Positions 11,717 to 23,022 of a DNA stretch of 64,000 nucleotides are shown here, one piece after another. Position 1 is the first letter of the stretch. Each line of letters begins with the position of its first letter. The notes beneath the pieces were generated by a model. The model was given only the letters and a program-made list of their open reading frames with translations, was not told the DNA's origin and made no database searches. Source of the stretch: Gigaspora margarita (lineage: Eukaryota > Glomeromycota > Glomeromycetes > Diversisporales > Gigasporaceae); contig WTPW01000516.1 in assembly GCA_009809945.1 (NCBI GenBank), forward strand, positions 76,240 through 140,239. The letters are read 5' to 3'. The translations under genes and the position numbers were made by a program.

Positions 11717-13084
11717 CTTTGATACCAGTATTTCGCTTTATGCAAGTCCTTAGTTGTTCCAATTCCATTTTGATAACATTCTGCAACTTTTGGCATTCCA
11801 CTAGCGTGACCCATCTCTGCAGATTTTTGAAAATAAATGAATGCTTCATGATAATCCTTTTCAACTCCAATTCCATGATGATAACAATACCCAACATTAT
11901 ATGTTCCACTAGCGTCACCCATCTCTGCAGATTTTTGANNNNNNNNNNNNNNNNNNNNNNNNNNNNNNNNNNNNNNNNNNNNNNNNNNNNNNNNNNNNNN
12001 NNNNNNNNNNNNNNNNNNNNNNNNNNNNNNNNNNNNNNNNNNNNNNNNNNNNNNNNNNNNNNNNNNNNNNNNNNNNNNNNNNNNNNNNNNNNNNNNNNNN
12101 NNNNNNNNNNNNNNNNNNNNNNNCCAACATTATATGTTCCACTAGCGTCACCCATCTCTGCAGATTTTTGATAATAAATAAATGCCTTATGTTCATCCTT
12201 TACAACTCCAATTCCATTTTGATAACAACGTCCAACATTATATGTTCCACAAACGTGACCCATCTCTGCTGATTTTTTATAATAAATGAATGCCTTATAT
12301 TCATCCTTTACAACTCCAATTCCTTCATCATAACAGTTACCAAGTGCGAATATCCCACTAACATCACCCATCTCTGCAGATTTTAGAAAATAAATGAATG
12401 CTTTATGAGCACACTTTTCAACTCCAATCCCATGATGATAACAATACCCAACATTATATGTTCCACTAGCGTCATCCATCTCTGCAGATTTTAGAAATAA
12501 ATAAATGCCTTATGTTCATCCTTTTCAACTCCAATTCCATTACGATAACAATATCCAACATTATATGTTCCACTAATGTGACCCATCTCTGCTGATTTTT
12601 TATAATAAATGAATGCCTCATGTTCATTCATTTCAACTCCAATTCCATTATGATAACAATATCCAACATTATATGTTCCACTAGCGTCACCCATCTTTGC
12701 AGATTTTTGATAATAATTGAATGCCTTTTGTTCATTCTTTTCTACTCCAATTCCATTTTGATAACAACATCCAACATTATATGTTCCACTAGCGTNACCC
12801 ATCTCTGCAGATTTTTTAAAATAATTGAATGCCATATTTTCATCTTTTTCAACTCCATTTCCGTTAAAATAACAGACACCAACGAAGGATACTCCACAAG
12901 AATCATTCATTTCTGCAGATTTTTGGTAATAATTGAGTGCTTTGATTTCATCCTTTTGAACCCATTTACCATAACGATAGCAACTTGCAAGAACGATTTG
13001 AATCGTAGGATTGGTTTGATCATTTAAGCAAAAATCGATAATATTTACTGGATTTTGCTTTTTTTTTATTAGAAATTGTTCCAA
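11717..13084 (-). repeat. Sel1 repeat array of the minus-strand kinase gene
   Basis: Modules of 108 bases encode a consensus near GDASGTYNVGYCYxNGIGVE followed by KDEHKAFIYYQKSAEM. Eight modules are readable upstream of the N gap and two downstream; the last ends KAKYWYQ before the splice donor. Near 12492 the A-run of one module has lost a base relative to its neighbours. Confidence 0.9.
11939..12123. other. Assembly gap (185 N) inside Sel1 array
   Basis: This run of N interrupts a Sel1 module. Taken at face value its length does not keep the reading frame, so it is an estimated gap, probably one to two collapsed modules. Confidence 0.95.
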
Positions 13085-13456
13085 CGTTTTAAGAATTGAT
13101 TTAGAAATTTGGTTTTCAATTGTTCTTCATTATAGATATTACACATTTCTTTAACAATTTCATTTAGTGAACATTGTGAAAGATCTTTTAAATTGTTATC
13201 TTCTAAACACAATTGGGTAATATTATTGGCTATTTGAGAAATATCTGATGAACTGTCGATTTTTTCAGATATATTATTGTAATTTGACATTTTGTTTCAA
13301 GAAAAGATATGTATTACATTGCGCAATGTACTGTACGTACAGTACAATATATATATATTTAGATCTACATACGTATTGTAACATTTCACGACATCCCTAT
13401 AAGAAAATTGGACCATATCGGCACGCGTTGCATGAGTACCCTTAGGATATTCCTAA

Positions 13457-13805
13457 CTCACTAATAAACCATTTAATGACGTAATTCCAACTTTGATTTC
13501 TTCCATTTGTAAATCGTCACGAGACCAATGCATTTTCTTGAAGAGCGGTAAAATCTTCGGATTCGAAAAACTGTATTTGGGTATTTTACCAAACTATTCA
13601 TTACACCATTTTTGTAACTTTAAAAGTTTGTCATTTTGGAAATTTTCTTGATGATTGCGAACAAAATATTAACGAAGGCAATGTGCGTTTGATTCAATTA
13701 AAATGGTTCAAGACATTCGACTAATTCATTAAGAATAAATTTACATGCTACGAGCATTAAACTCAAAAATAATGATGCTTCAAGATTTTCCAATAAAGCT
13801 ACCTC
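13457..13805 (-). pseudogene. BTB-BACK domain protein fragment
   Basis: On the minus strand the sequence reads VALLENLEASLFLSLMLVAC, KFILNELVECLEPF, then after stops and a frame change LQKWCNE, IPKYSFSNPKILPLF and RDDLQMEEIKV. This order (end of BTB, then BACK helices with RDDLQMEE) matches the BTB-BACK proteins that are numerous in Glomeromycotina. There are several in-frame stops, no start, and neither the first BTB half nor the C-terminal domain. It is a dead fragment 170 bases upstream of the Sel1/kinase gene start. Such proteins normally act as cullin-3 adaptors. Confidence 0.65.
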
Positions 13806-13846
13806 ATAAATATACCTTTATATTGTATGCAGTGAATTGCTAACTT

Positions 13847-14045
13847 TTAACCGAGGAAAATTCACCAAGAGCAATATCTCAAAAACGCACTAAGTAATTA
13901 GGGTCAGTGGTTCTAAGCAATAAAGTTCAGCTCCCAAAAATCTAACCTTAACTGAAATTTTGACTTTTATATCTAACCCCAATATTAATCTCAAATTGCA
14001 TCCTAACCTTAACAACATAAGAGGAGAAATTTTACCTCGGAGTAA
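13847..14045. mobile_element. Small MITE-like inverted-repeat element
   Basis: The ends TTAACCGAGGAAAATTCACC and (complement of the right end) TTACTCCGAGGTAAAATTTC form an imperfect inverted repeat. The inner text CTCAAAAACGCACTAAGTAA is shared with the element at 47644-47802, which supports a family. No target duplication is resolved. Confidence 0.5.
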
Positions 14046-14358
14046 TATATAACTTACTTGATAATAATTTCAAATTTTCGAATAGAACATTTTTCAAATT
14101 AATTGTTTAATATTATTTTATCCTTGTGTGTTATTTTTAATTCATTATGAAAAATTTAAAGATCGATGTTCAAAATAGTTGAATGTACTTGAAATATTTT
14201 AACTTTTGGAGATTCTCAAATTTTAATAAATATATTGAAGTCTTCTTTATATTCAAGACGTTCAGGATAATTATTTGAAAGGTTTTCAGAAACTTCACTG
14301 CCATTTAGTTTGAAAGTGCCTTTATCAATCATAGTAAATGTAGAGCCTATTACAGCCA

Positions 14359-14533
14359 GCAACATTTAGTGGTTTCAAAATTAACTACAAAAAAAACTAC
14401 TAATTTCACTATATGAAGGTATTCAATTACTCTCATTTCATTCTCTAGCTTCAATCTTTTAAAACTCAATAAGATTTTTTAACACTTGCATTTATTCTTG
14501 AAAAATATTAATTTATTTTAATTTTGAAACCCC
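14359..14533. mobile_element. TA-flanked MITE, GGGGTTTCAAAATTAAC family
   Basis: The left end GTGGTTTCAAAATTAACTAC faces the right end complement GGGGTTTCAAAATTAAAATA. TA flanks both sides (14357-14358, 14534-14535). A related pair of ends occurs at 23792-23922. Confidence 0.55.
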
Positions 14534-15151
14534 TAATTATATAAAAATTTTAGGATCTTACAAATTCAAAAATTTAAAAATAGCAATAATAATTTTTGTG
14601 AGATTTCATTGATGATTTGTTAGTATAGCTATCAGATGTGATGCATTTAATAAATGAATCTTGTTATAAAAAGGTACTGAGCAAATATTAAAAATTTCTC
14701 ATAACGAATGTATATCAGTAACTTTCTTATATCGAGAGAATTTATTATAGACTGGTTTGGCATTGACTTTTTATATCAAATTTTAACCAATATCCAGTGA
14801 AGTCAATGCAGTGTTTTTGCAGAGTGCATTCTTCAATACTTTTCCTTCTCACTCAAACTTAAAATAGATTGCTAACAATTTGTAGGCCTATATGATTGAC
14901 TGGTTTTAAAATCTAAGTGCAAAATTTATCCGTAACTTTGTTTTTTTTTTTGTAGTAGAGTCTGGACTTCTTACTACTATAGATTATGAAACAAAACTGC
15001 ATCTTCGAAGATATGATTCTTTTCAAATGTATTATTCTCCTTAATTTATGCAAGGACAATAAAGTATTTGTGTATCTGAATTGTTAACATTGTCCAGAAC
15101 GCAGTTTTTTTTTTATGAAACCTCTGAAAGTGACAATTAAAAACATCCTAC

Positions 15152-15830
15152 CGTTTAAATTTCATATGAGTGTCGATCACTCATCATAGTGTCAAGGTTA
15201 AAAATTTTAACCCGTGACTTAAATGCGGAGGCTTGAAGATACAGATTATTGTTTGTTGTAGGAACTGGTTATTGTTGACTCTCGGTTGTTGGAATTGTGA
15301 GTAAATTGTGAATTGGTTGTAAAGGAATTGTGAGCAGATTGTGAGGAGTTTTGTGAAGCTTCTTTACTTTAAGAGTATTATAAAAGTGAAGCACAGTAGT
15401 TCTTAATAACTCAGAAAGTAATTAAGGCCTGAGTTTTCGCACTACTACGATGAGATCAGACAATGTCTCAGGATTACTTGATTATATACTTATAATAATA
15501 ATCGCGATTTTATAGTGTAGTAGTTTAGTTTTATTGTATTCTTTATTATTTTGTCGTTATATTGTTTTAGTGTAGTCTTTGTTAATATTATCATAATAAA
15601 TTACCCCCCGATGCTTAATTAAATACATCATATACGTCTTATTTAAATCAATCACGTAGATTGATCAACTTGAATGATAATCCCGACCCAGATTAATTAT
15701 TCTCGTGACATCTTAAACCCATGTACCATTGCTATATATTTAAACCCAAGTGAATCATCGGAGCTAAATTGGATTGATATCCATCATTGTTCTCCCAACC
15801 TATGGTCACAATAGCAAAAAATTTGTCCAC
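15152..15830. mobile_element. Insertion specific to duplication copy 2, possible solo LTR
   Basis: This block of about 0.68 kb is absent from the paralogous position near 455 in copy 1. It is less AT-rich than its surroundings and has a TATTATAAAAG motif near 15380 and a later CATAATAAAT signal near 15591, compatible with an LTR promoter and polyadenylation region. The end points and a target duplication could not be fixed, so LTR origin is only a guess. Confidence 0.35.
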
Positions 15831-15953
15831 CTGATCTGCATGACAGTCATATTTCATATTAACTATATATACGATTTTTGATTGTTTTGATTTAGAGATC
15901 ATTAGTTCCCAGGTTTTACCCACTAAAAAAATTCCTTTCTATTCTCAACAATC

Positions 15954-17483
15954 ATGTCATCGAAAATTCTTATGAGCGATATACCCGAATTAATGGAAAA
16001 AATTCTTAAACATCTAAATAATGAAATTTATTCATTATACTCGTGCACACTTGTAAATAGACATTGGTGCAAAATGTCTATACCTATTCTTTGGCAAGAT
16101 CCATTTTCAAACAAACGATCTTCGTTCATTCCTATATATTATTCATCTCTTGGCGAAGACGAAAATTTAGTTATAAAAGAATGTTTAAAAGAATTTGGGA
16201 TAAATATGGAATTTTCCAAACCATTATTTGATTATGCAAGATTTTTAAAGATTCTTGATTTATATCATTTAGAATATAAAGTTAAAGAATGGATGTGTCT
16301 CAAACTTAATACACTGTATTTACATGATTACGACTCAAGGACAACCCCCTTAGTTACTTTACCATTCAAATTATTTCTTGAGAGTGGTGCCATTTTACAT
16401 GAACTTGGTTTATATAAATCTGAATTGCTTAAATTTGAATTTGAGATTTTTCACTCATTAAAGAAAAACGTGCAATTTTACTCAAATCTCCAACATTTAT
16501 CTTTGGATATTATAACAAACTTTGACATCGCAAATATTGCTAAATTATTAAGGGTCTTGACAGAAAATACTACGAAAATTAGCACTTTGAGCCTTGTTTT
16601 TCATTTTGAATATGTGATAATATTAATTTATACATTATATCCTGCTCTTATACATTTCATTAAATCACAAGAGCAACTTAGAAAATTTATATTAGATGGT
16701 AGAGATGATTGTCCTACTGACTTCTGCGGCGTCATTTCAGCTTTAGAGTCTCAAAAAAACACATTAAAAGAGGTTATATTAGAAGGTTGTGTTTTTAACG
16801 CAGAGTTCAAGGTACTAAATAATTGTAAAAATTTAGAGACGCTTCGTATTTTGGATTGCGATACGGAACTATTGAAAATATTAGATTATAATAATATTAG
16901 CACTTTAGAGATATCTTATTTCAAGATTAATGTACCGATTATAGTACAAGTTTTAAAAAAGATTGGCATATTATTACAACGATTAAAAATTGAAACAAGA
17001 ATAGTAATTCTGGAAGAATCATTATTAAAGGCACTAAAGTCCTTTTGTCCAAATATTATATACTTCAATATTATGAATATTGGGCTTACCACACAACTCC
17101 TAGAGCTCATTGGCAAATTACAAAAGCTTCAATTTCTCACATTAAGGTACGCTTATCACCCACCAAAAGAAGAAAGGAAAATACGAGTTATGCGATTGGC
17201 CAAAATCTTGCCGTCAACATTGCAATATCTTGACATAGCTCTAGATTCATTTATTGATATTTTGTTCGATTATTGCAATGCACCTTTAAAAAAACTATTA
17301 ATCGGTAGTGGTAACTTTTATAATGAGAAAAATACTAAGGCGCTAATCAGATATTGTACACGAATCAGAACTTTGAATTACGTGGGTATAGCCAAATATT
17401 ATGATTTGGATGATGATATTAGAAACGAATTGGAAAAATATGTTGCATTGGTATCATATAAACATATTGTTGTTAATTGTTAA
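15954..17483 (+). CDS. F-box protein, intact
   Basis: A single exon encodes 509 residues from an ATG in the context ACAATCATGTC, a start position conserved in the pseudogene copy. An F-box-like motif fills residues about 8-50: DIPELMEKILKHL, then YSCTLVNRHWCKMSIPILW, the pattern of fungal F-box proteins that bind SKP1. The rest is leucine- and isoleucine-rich with irregular repeats (LETLRILDCDTELLKIL, LQFLTLRYAY, TRIRTLNYVG), consistent with a degenerate LRR-like solenoid for substrate recognition. It lies in duplication copy 2. About 6 bases of the pre-ATG leader differ from copy 1. The F-box call is from pattern; no partner can be named. Confidence 0.88.
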   Translation: MSSKILMSDIPELMEKILKHLNNEIYSLYSCTLVNRHWCKMSIPILWQDPFSNKRSSFIPIYYSSLGEDENLVIKECLKEFGINMEFSKPLFDYARFLKILDLYHLEYKVKEWMCLKLNTLYLHDYDSRTTPLVTLPFKLFLESGAILHELGLYKSELLKFEFEIFHSLKKNVQFYSNLQHLSLDIITNFDIANIAKLLRVLTENTTKISTLSLVFHFEYVIILIYTLYPALIHFIKSQEQLRKFILDGRDDCPTDFCGVISALESQKNTLKEVILEGCVFNAEFKVLNNCKNLETLRILDCDTELLKILDYNNISTLEISYFKINVPIIVQVLKKIGILLQRLKIETRIVILEESLLKALKSFCPNIIYFNIMNIGLTTQLLELIGKLQKLQFLTLRYAYHPPKEERKIRVMRLAKILPSTLQYLDIALDSFIDILFDYCNAPLKKLLIGSGNFYNEKNTKALIRYCTRIRTLNYVGIAKYYDLDDDIRNELEKYVALVSYKHIVVNC

Positions 17484-17732
17484 ATGTAATTAAGTTGATC
17501 AAATTATAGAAACCATCAAGATCAAATAATAAAACCGACTCAAATCTCAAATATGGGCCTTAAAAAATCATAAATCATTCGCAACTCAATAGCTTTATGA
17601 CTTTACCATCTAGTTATAATGCCATTTTTATATTGAATTATTAATAGTCATGAGACATATTTCTCTCAATTTAACTAGTTATTAGCGTTAGTCAATGAAT
17701 TAACTTTCTAAAAATATAAAAAAATTAGTGTT

Positions 17733-18443
17733 TGGATTCAATGATTTGGGTCTCTCATCTATTAACCAGTTGCTTATCCATAATCCATATTTATTTTGGA
17801 CTAAATAATGCTTATTTAGTTTATCAGATAGCTCACTTTTAGTTCATATTAATTATTTTTAAAATTTATTATTATTGCGCTTTTAAATTACTGTGATTAT
17901 CAGGTAACCACCAACATCATTATACAAAAATCTACAAAATTTTTTTAAATTCCTTATTTTTACAAATTGCATCGAAAATAATAAAAATATTGCCAGAGAT
18001 TCTTTGTTAAATACTAATTTTCTAGCAAAGCATCTATTATTATATTAGATTCTCGGTGGTTAACTAATCAATAAAAGATTTAATATTTTGCAATTGTAAA
18101 TTTTGAACAAGATTTAAGCGTTTTTTCGAATTCTACTGATTAAGTTAACAGGCCGTTATTAAGACATTTTCATTCAAAGATCTTAAACAAAGACAATATC
18201 ATGACAAAATATAATTACCGTATTTGCGTGTAATAACGCGCAGTGTGTAATTCGAATCAGCCTAAATTAAGTTTAATTGGACCATTACGCCCCGGCGTTC
18301 TATTATGCGCAAACAGGGTACTATTAATAATAATTCTGCTTATCATATACGGATAAGGGTATTATTAATTAATTCTCCGTGATCTTGATATAGTGAATGA
18401 GTAATAATTTTTTGGTAAATTATCAATTAACTAGATCGCTTGT
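17733..18443. other. Block present only in duplication copy 2
   Basis: About 0.7 kb lies between two points that are adjacent in copy 1 near 2255. It contains the small TA-flanked MITE at 18218-18318. It may be an insertion here or a deletion in copy 1; no terminal repeats of its own are seen. Confidence 0.6.
18218..18318. mobile_element. 101-bp TA-flanked MITE
   Basis: The ends CCGTATTTGCGTGTAATAAC and (complement of the right end) CCCTGTTTGCGCATAATAGA are inverted. TA flanks both sides (18216-18217, 18319-18320). The interior GTAATTCGAATCAGCCTAAA resembles the interior of the element at 31201-31289. Confidence 0.65.
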
Positions 18444-18984
18444 GGTGTGTGATGCATAAAATTTGACAATCAATTTAAAAGCGCAGTAAAGTGATTCATG
18501 TATATACTGTTAGTAAATTAGCAATTATAATATTTCATATGCAGTATAACAAATGAATTAATCTGACACATTTTAGAGTAAAATTTTGGTCTAACTAAAA
18601 ATGCGAACATAATGCTAAGTTATGGCAAAAAATACCATAACTTATTAAAATTACTAGTTATAGATAACACTATTTTGTGAAACTGCTCTATATTTGACAA
18701 AATTTATTTTTACTAATTTAATGTCACCATTATAGAAAAAAAAATATTCTCTATAAAGACAACAATTGAATATTGTGGCCAGTGTGTGAAATTTAATTTT
18801 TATTTATGCTCTCACTAAGAACATTTTTCAAATAATCATGTTCTCGAAAATGTTTCAATGTACTTATATACTGTAAAAAATTAAATTTGTATAATATCAA
18901 AAAAATTTATTTAATACTTCTCAGAGAACATTGAGAGCATTGAATTTCGCGCATTGATCATGAGTATAATAATTAAAACTTTGC

Positions 18985-19110
18985 TTTAAAAAATTTTACT
19001 ATTTGTAATTCTTTAATATTTTTTTTTTTAAAAAAAAATTTTACGATTTGTAATTCTTTATTCTTTTTTTTTGAAAAAATTTTACGATTTGTAATTCTTT
19101 AATTCAATTT
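18985..19110. repeat. Tandem repeat, counterpart of 2860-2975
   Basis: Three units of TTTTACnATTTGTAATTCTTT are separated by T/A-runs, at the orthologous place in duplication copy 2. Confidence 0.7.
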
Positions 19111-20895
19111 TTTTTTTTTCAAAAACCATAAACAAATATTTTTATAGCATAACTATTATTCCTAATCTAAATCTTAATTTATTAACCTCTTAAATAGAAT
19201 ATCGTGCATTCTGCAAAATCATCAAAACTTCACTCTTAAATCAAGTAACTCGTTGTTGACCCATATTAATAAAAATTTAATTTAAGAATATTTCTTATGT
19301 CTCTCTGCTTAAATCTTATTATACCACAAAAAAGTTCTTTATCTCTGCTTCGAATAAGTCACTTGAACAATTAATTGACTTAAATCAACAAATCAAGCAA
19401 AAGTCTTTCTATAAATCTGATATTCACTTTATGTGATAAATCTTTCAGATTTAGACAACTAGCTTTGTAGGATAGAAATAATTAGAAATGATTGAATACA
19501 CAAATTTATTCAATAAAATTTATTATAAAATAATTTTTCTGTGCATCAAATAACAAAGAAAGAACAAGATAATAGCTTTGCACAGTTGAACTATGCCTGG
19601 TCAGGTGAAACGCGGGACCAAATAAATGAACAGGACCTTAATTGTTACCAACATAAAAAATTTAGTTAATAAAATTTTTTACTTTTTGATTTAGAGTCAG
19701 ATTTAGCAATTAGATTAATTTAGAAAAATTCAAAAATTTGCAAGAGAAACTTTTACTAGTGTAATGGTTGATTCTGAAACTAATAAAACAATATAGATAA
19801 TAGTGTCAACTTAACTCCAACCGTGTCGAAGAAAAGAAGAAGAATTCGAGTATTAATAAGCCAATACGAAGTTACAAGTCAATTCAGTCCGCGAATTGAG
19901 TCTCGCAAGGTTTATTAAAGTTAAAGTTAATGTCGAATTCAAAATATGTTTATTATTATGTTTTATTTGAAAGTGGACGTGAATTATTTCGAGTCTACTA
20001 AAATTCGATATCTTATATACATTTTTATTTCTTCAGAACGTTTCGCTCTCTATTTTGAACTTATTCAAATGTACACGCTCTTTTCTACACGTATACGCTG
20101 TAATTGGAATACGCGCTTGCAGGTGTTAAGCAACCAAACCACCATCAATTGCATTATTTGTAAATATGATTAACAAATATTTATAACTACCAAATTAAAC
20201 GTTAAAATGGATACTATTATCAAAACGAAATTGGTGGAATAATATGTAAATTTATAAAATAAAGTAAAAAAATAAAATGGGCAGGGAATATATTATAAGA
20301 GGCTTTAATAAAAAATAATTAATACACTGGTGAGTAGAAAGTGATTCACAAGTAAAACGTGAAAAAGATTTTTTGGAAATTTTCTTGTTCTTAATTTTTA
20401 TGTGAAATTTGAATTTCGGGTGCTAGTGCCTGGGCAATTATAAAAGAACAACATATCAATTATTAAAAATTGGATCCATTTAACCACAAGAAATTGTTTC
20501 ATAATTCCGGATCGAAATTTATTATTGTAGGTTAAAATTATTTTTAATGCCGGTTAAATTAAAAATTAACAAATTTAATTCTCAAACACTAAAATGAACC
20601 AGTATCTCAGTTTTTAATTTTTTTTTCAAAAATTTTATTTATAAATTCTAACAAAAATAATAAATACATATTTAAAATTTTTTATAAATTTCTAAAAAAA
20701 TATAATGATTTATAGTCAAAATTTATTATAAAGTATTGCAAATTTTAACTCAGTTAAGTTATGAGAAACGAAAAATTAGGTTGTATAATTAAACATTTAA
20801 AAGATTAAATAATTTTGGTATATACTACATATAACAAGAAGTTTTTTTTTCGTTTTAAATAATCTATTTAACTTTAAACTGAAAAATTTTGAATT

Positions 20896-22802
20896 ATGAG
20901 TATCACATATTTAATAGGGAGGGAATGGTGTAGAAAAAGATTTGAACAAGGTTTTTCCACATTTCCAAAAGTCTGAAGAGATGGGGCACGTTGGAGGAAT
21001 TGGAGTTAAAAAGGATGCATTTAAGGTATTTATTTATTATCAAAATTCTGCATAGATGGGGACGTTAACGTAACATATAATATTGGAAATTGTTATTTTT
21101 ATGAAATTGGAGTCGAAAAGAATGAACATAAGGCATTTATTTATTGTACATATCTGGAGATGGAGCACGTTGGTGGAATAAATAAAATAGTTTTGAGGTT
21201 TGTTATTAATATGGGAAAAGGTTGAAAAAGATCTGTTGACAAGGGTAAATTTATGGATTATTTGTACTTGGCAACTGTTGTAAAGATGGAAATGGAATTG
21301 AAAGGATGAACATAGGGCATTCAATCTATTATCAAAAATCTCCATATATGGACAGACAATGTATCAAAATGGAATTGGAGTTGTAAAGGATGAACGTAAA
21401 GCATCTATTTATTATTAAAACTCGTGGCTCGCTAGTCAAACGTATAATATTAGAAATTCTTATCTTCTTGGAGTTAAACTTGAAAAGGATGAACATAATG
21501 GCATTCATTTATTATTACAATTCAGCAGAAATAAAAGATTCTAATGGAACATGGTTGACATTGTTATCAAAATGGAATATGAGTTGAAAGGACGAGCGCA
21601 ATGTATTCAAATATCATCAAAAATGAGTATAGCTGGACAGACTAGAGGAACAAATAGCGTTGGACAATTTTATTTATGTAAATAGAGTTGAAAAAAATGA
21701 ACGTAAGACATTTACTTATTTTAAAAAACCTGCAGAGTTGGAGCCTAACAATGGCGTGTCGAATGTTTTATTATTGTCATCGAAACGGTATCAGAACCCA
21801 AATAGATATACAAAACAAATTTCTGGTTCATTGAGGAGGGAAAAAATTTCGCGAGTTCTCTAAGACAGGTTTTCAATCATGCTTAAATTTATGGAAATGA
21901 TTATTTAATCAAGTTAAAAACTATTGCGAAGTTGGAGTCAAAAATCCATATTTCATAAATGATGCGGTATTTCAAGAAACAAAAATTAATATTACATTCT
22001 TGCGTTAAAATTTACTAGACCAAACTTTAAGGCAGTAACTTTTTGAAATTTCTGAAATGAATTTGGAGGATAAATTGAATTTGTTATTAAAACATAGTTT
22101 ATGCTTTAAAAGCAATTCAGTCACAAGGAATTATTCATCGGGATTTTAACAGTATTCATAGTGCAAATATCGCAGACTTGGATTGAAACGATGTTCAAGT
22201 CTATGAGGTTTTGCCATACATCACACTAGAAGTTTTGGAAAAGAAACAGTGTACTTCAGCATTCGATGTTTATAGTTAGGCCGTTTGAAGTTAATTTTTT
22301 GGTTAACATAACCCCCACCTCCCTCCGAAAACGAACAACCAATCAAAACGATGGATGACTCTTGCCAGTCACCTGATTTATATCAACCAATCAAATTGAC
22401 CCATCTTTGTTCATTTTTATATGTTCGTTTCATATGTTCGTTTCGTTTTATCCACCTCTCCCCCTACCGAGAATCCTGGAAAAGTGATGTTAACCAAAGA
22501 ATCAACTTCGAACGGCCTTAATGATTGTAATTGCGATGGGTATGTGTGCATTTGATGGCAAAAAGTTTGATAATGAGCTTGCAGCAAAAAATTACAGTAA
22601 TTTAGTTAAATGGTGTTTGAATGCAGATCTGAAAAGGAGGCCGAAAGCGTCAACAATCTGTAATTATATTAAAAAAATTAGCCTGATGAGATGAATAATG
22701 ATCACAATTACAAGGTTATACGACAGTTCTATGAAGTAGATAAAATTAAACCAAAATTTAAATCATCAATTCCTCTAGATAATATATGCACAAAAAAATA
22801 TT
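20896..22802 (+). pseudogene. Sel1-repeat/kinase pseudogene, copy A
   Basis: The start MSITYLIG and following Sel1 modules (GVEKDLNKVFPHFQKSEEMG and others) match the paralogue at 62382-63780. Many frame shifts follow, the first being a 4-base duplication near 20930. Kinase remnants are readable at 22100-22260 (AIQSQGIIHRDFN, then VLPYITLEVL), in the alpha-F region after 22518, and in a C-terminal tail (RRPKAS, VDKIKPKFKSSIPLDNIC). Key residues are lost: HRDFN for HRDLH, LD in place of DLG, and TLE for APE. A Harbinger-like MITE (22279-22517) sits in the alpha-F helix. Expression as a kinase is excluded. Confidence 0.85.
22279..22517. mobile_element. Harbinger/Tourist-like MITE, TTA duplication, inside kinase pseudogene
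   Basis: The ends GGCCGTTTGAAGTTAATTTT and (complement of the right end) GGCCGTTCGAAGTTGATTCT continue into TTGGTTAACAT on both sides. The 3-bp duplication TTA (22276-22278 and 22518-22520) and GGCC termini fit PIF/Harbinger. Removing the element and one TTA restores an open kinase frame reading DVYSLMIVIAMGMCAFDG. Related copies are at 28489, 31107 and 31839. Confidence 0.92.
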
Positions 22803-22860
22803 AGTACAAATGAGATTGTAAATATTATTAAAAAATTCGATTCAGACGAAATTTTATATA

Positions 22861-23020
22861 TGGGAATCCCCACAGCAAAAAGAGACAGTAGGCCAAAAAA
22901 AAAATTTTTTAAAAAAAAATGCAGTTTCTCGAAGAATTAGAGCAATAGGCATATAATTTTTATAAAATTACGGAATTAAAATTTTTTGCCCACTGCCTCT
23001 TTTTGTTGTGGGGGTCCCCA
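22861..23020. mobile_element. TA-flanked MITE, TGGGAAnCCCC family, copy 1
   Basis: The ends are TGGGAATCCCCACAGCAAAA and (complement of the right end) TGGGGACCCCCACAACAAAA. The inverted repeat extends through the AGAGACAGTAGGCCAAAA region for over 35 bases. TA flanks both sides (22859-22860, 23021-23022). The second copy is at 49291-49439. Confidence 0.8.
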
Positions 23021-23022
23021 TA

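Larger units (their letters stand above)
9960..13290 (-). pseudogene. Sel1-repeat/protein-kinase fusion gene, disrupted
   Basis: Read on the minus strand: ATG at 13290, a roughly 73-residue leader, at least eleven 36-residue Sel1 modules, a long intron, then a tyrosine-kinase-like domain ending at 9960. Kinase signs are the glycine loop GKGGFATVY, the VELKLL lysine, catalytic HRDLHSGNILL, DLG in place of DFG, APEVL and CWDKNSEKRPSA. Splitting the kinase after the HEEFINE helix by an intron (10824-10729) is shared with the gene at 35656. Breaks are a one-base loss in an A-run near 13085, a one-base loss near 12492, an N gap in the array, and a frame break near 10215-10235 with about 20 codons of the alpha-F/G region apparently missing. 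It is either a pseudogene or a draft with homopolymer errors. Sel1 arrays are protein-binding solenoids; a signalling role is inference. Confidence 0.8.
13806..14952. other. Intergenic AT-rich stretch
   Basis: It contains the inverted-repeat elements at 13847-14045 and 14359-14533. No gene is recognised in the rest. Confidence 0.5.
14953..20815. repeat. Segmental duplication, copy 2
   Basis: This is the partner of about 254-5415. It carries the intact F-box gene and the same downstream landmarks: CAAATTTATTCAATAAAATT near 19501, the GTGGACGTG..ATTTCGA block near 19972, and AACGAAAAATTAG near 20767. It has two extra blocks (about 15152-15830 and 17733-18443) and lacks the pogo-like MITE, showing the uninserted TA site near 19475. 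Confidence 0.88.
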
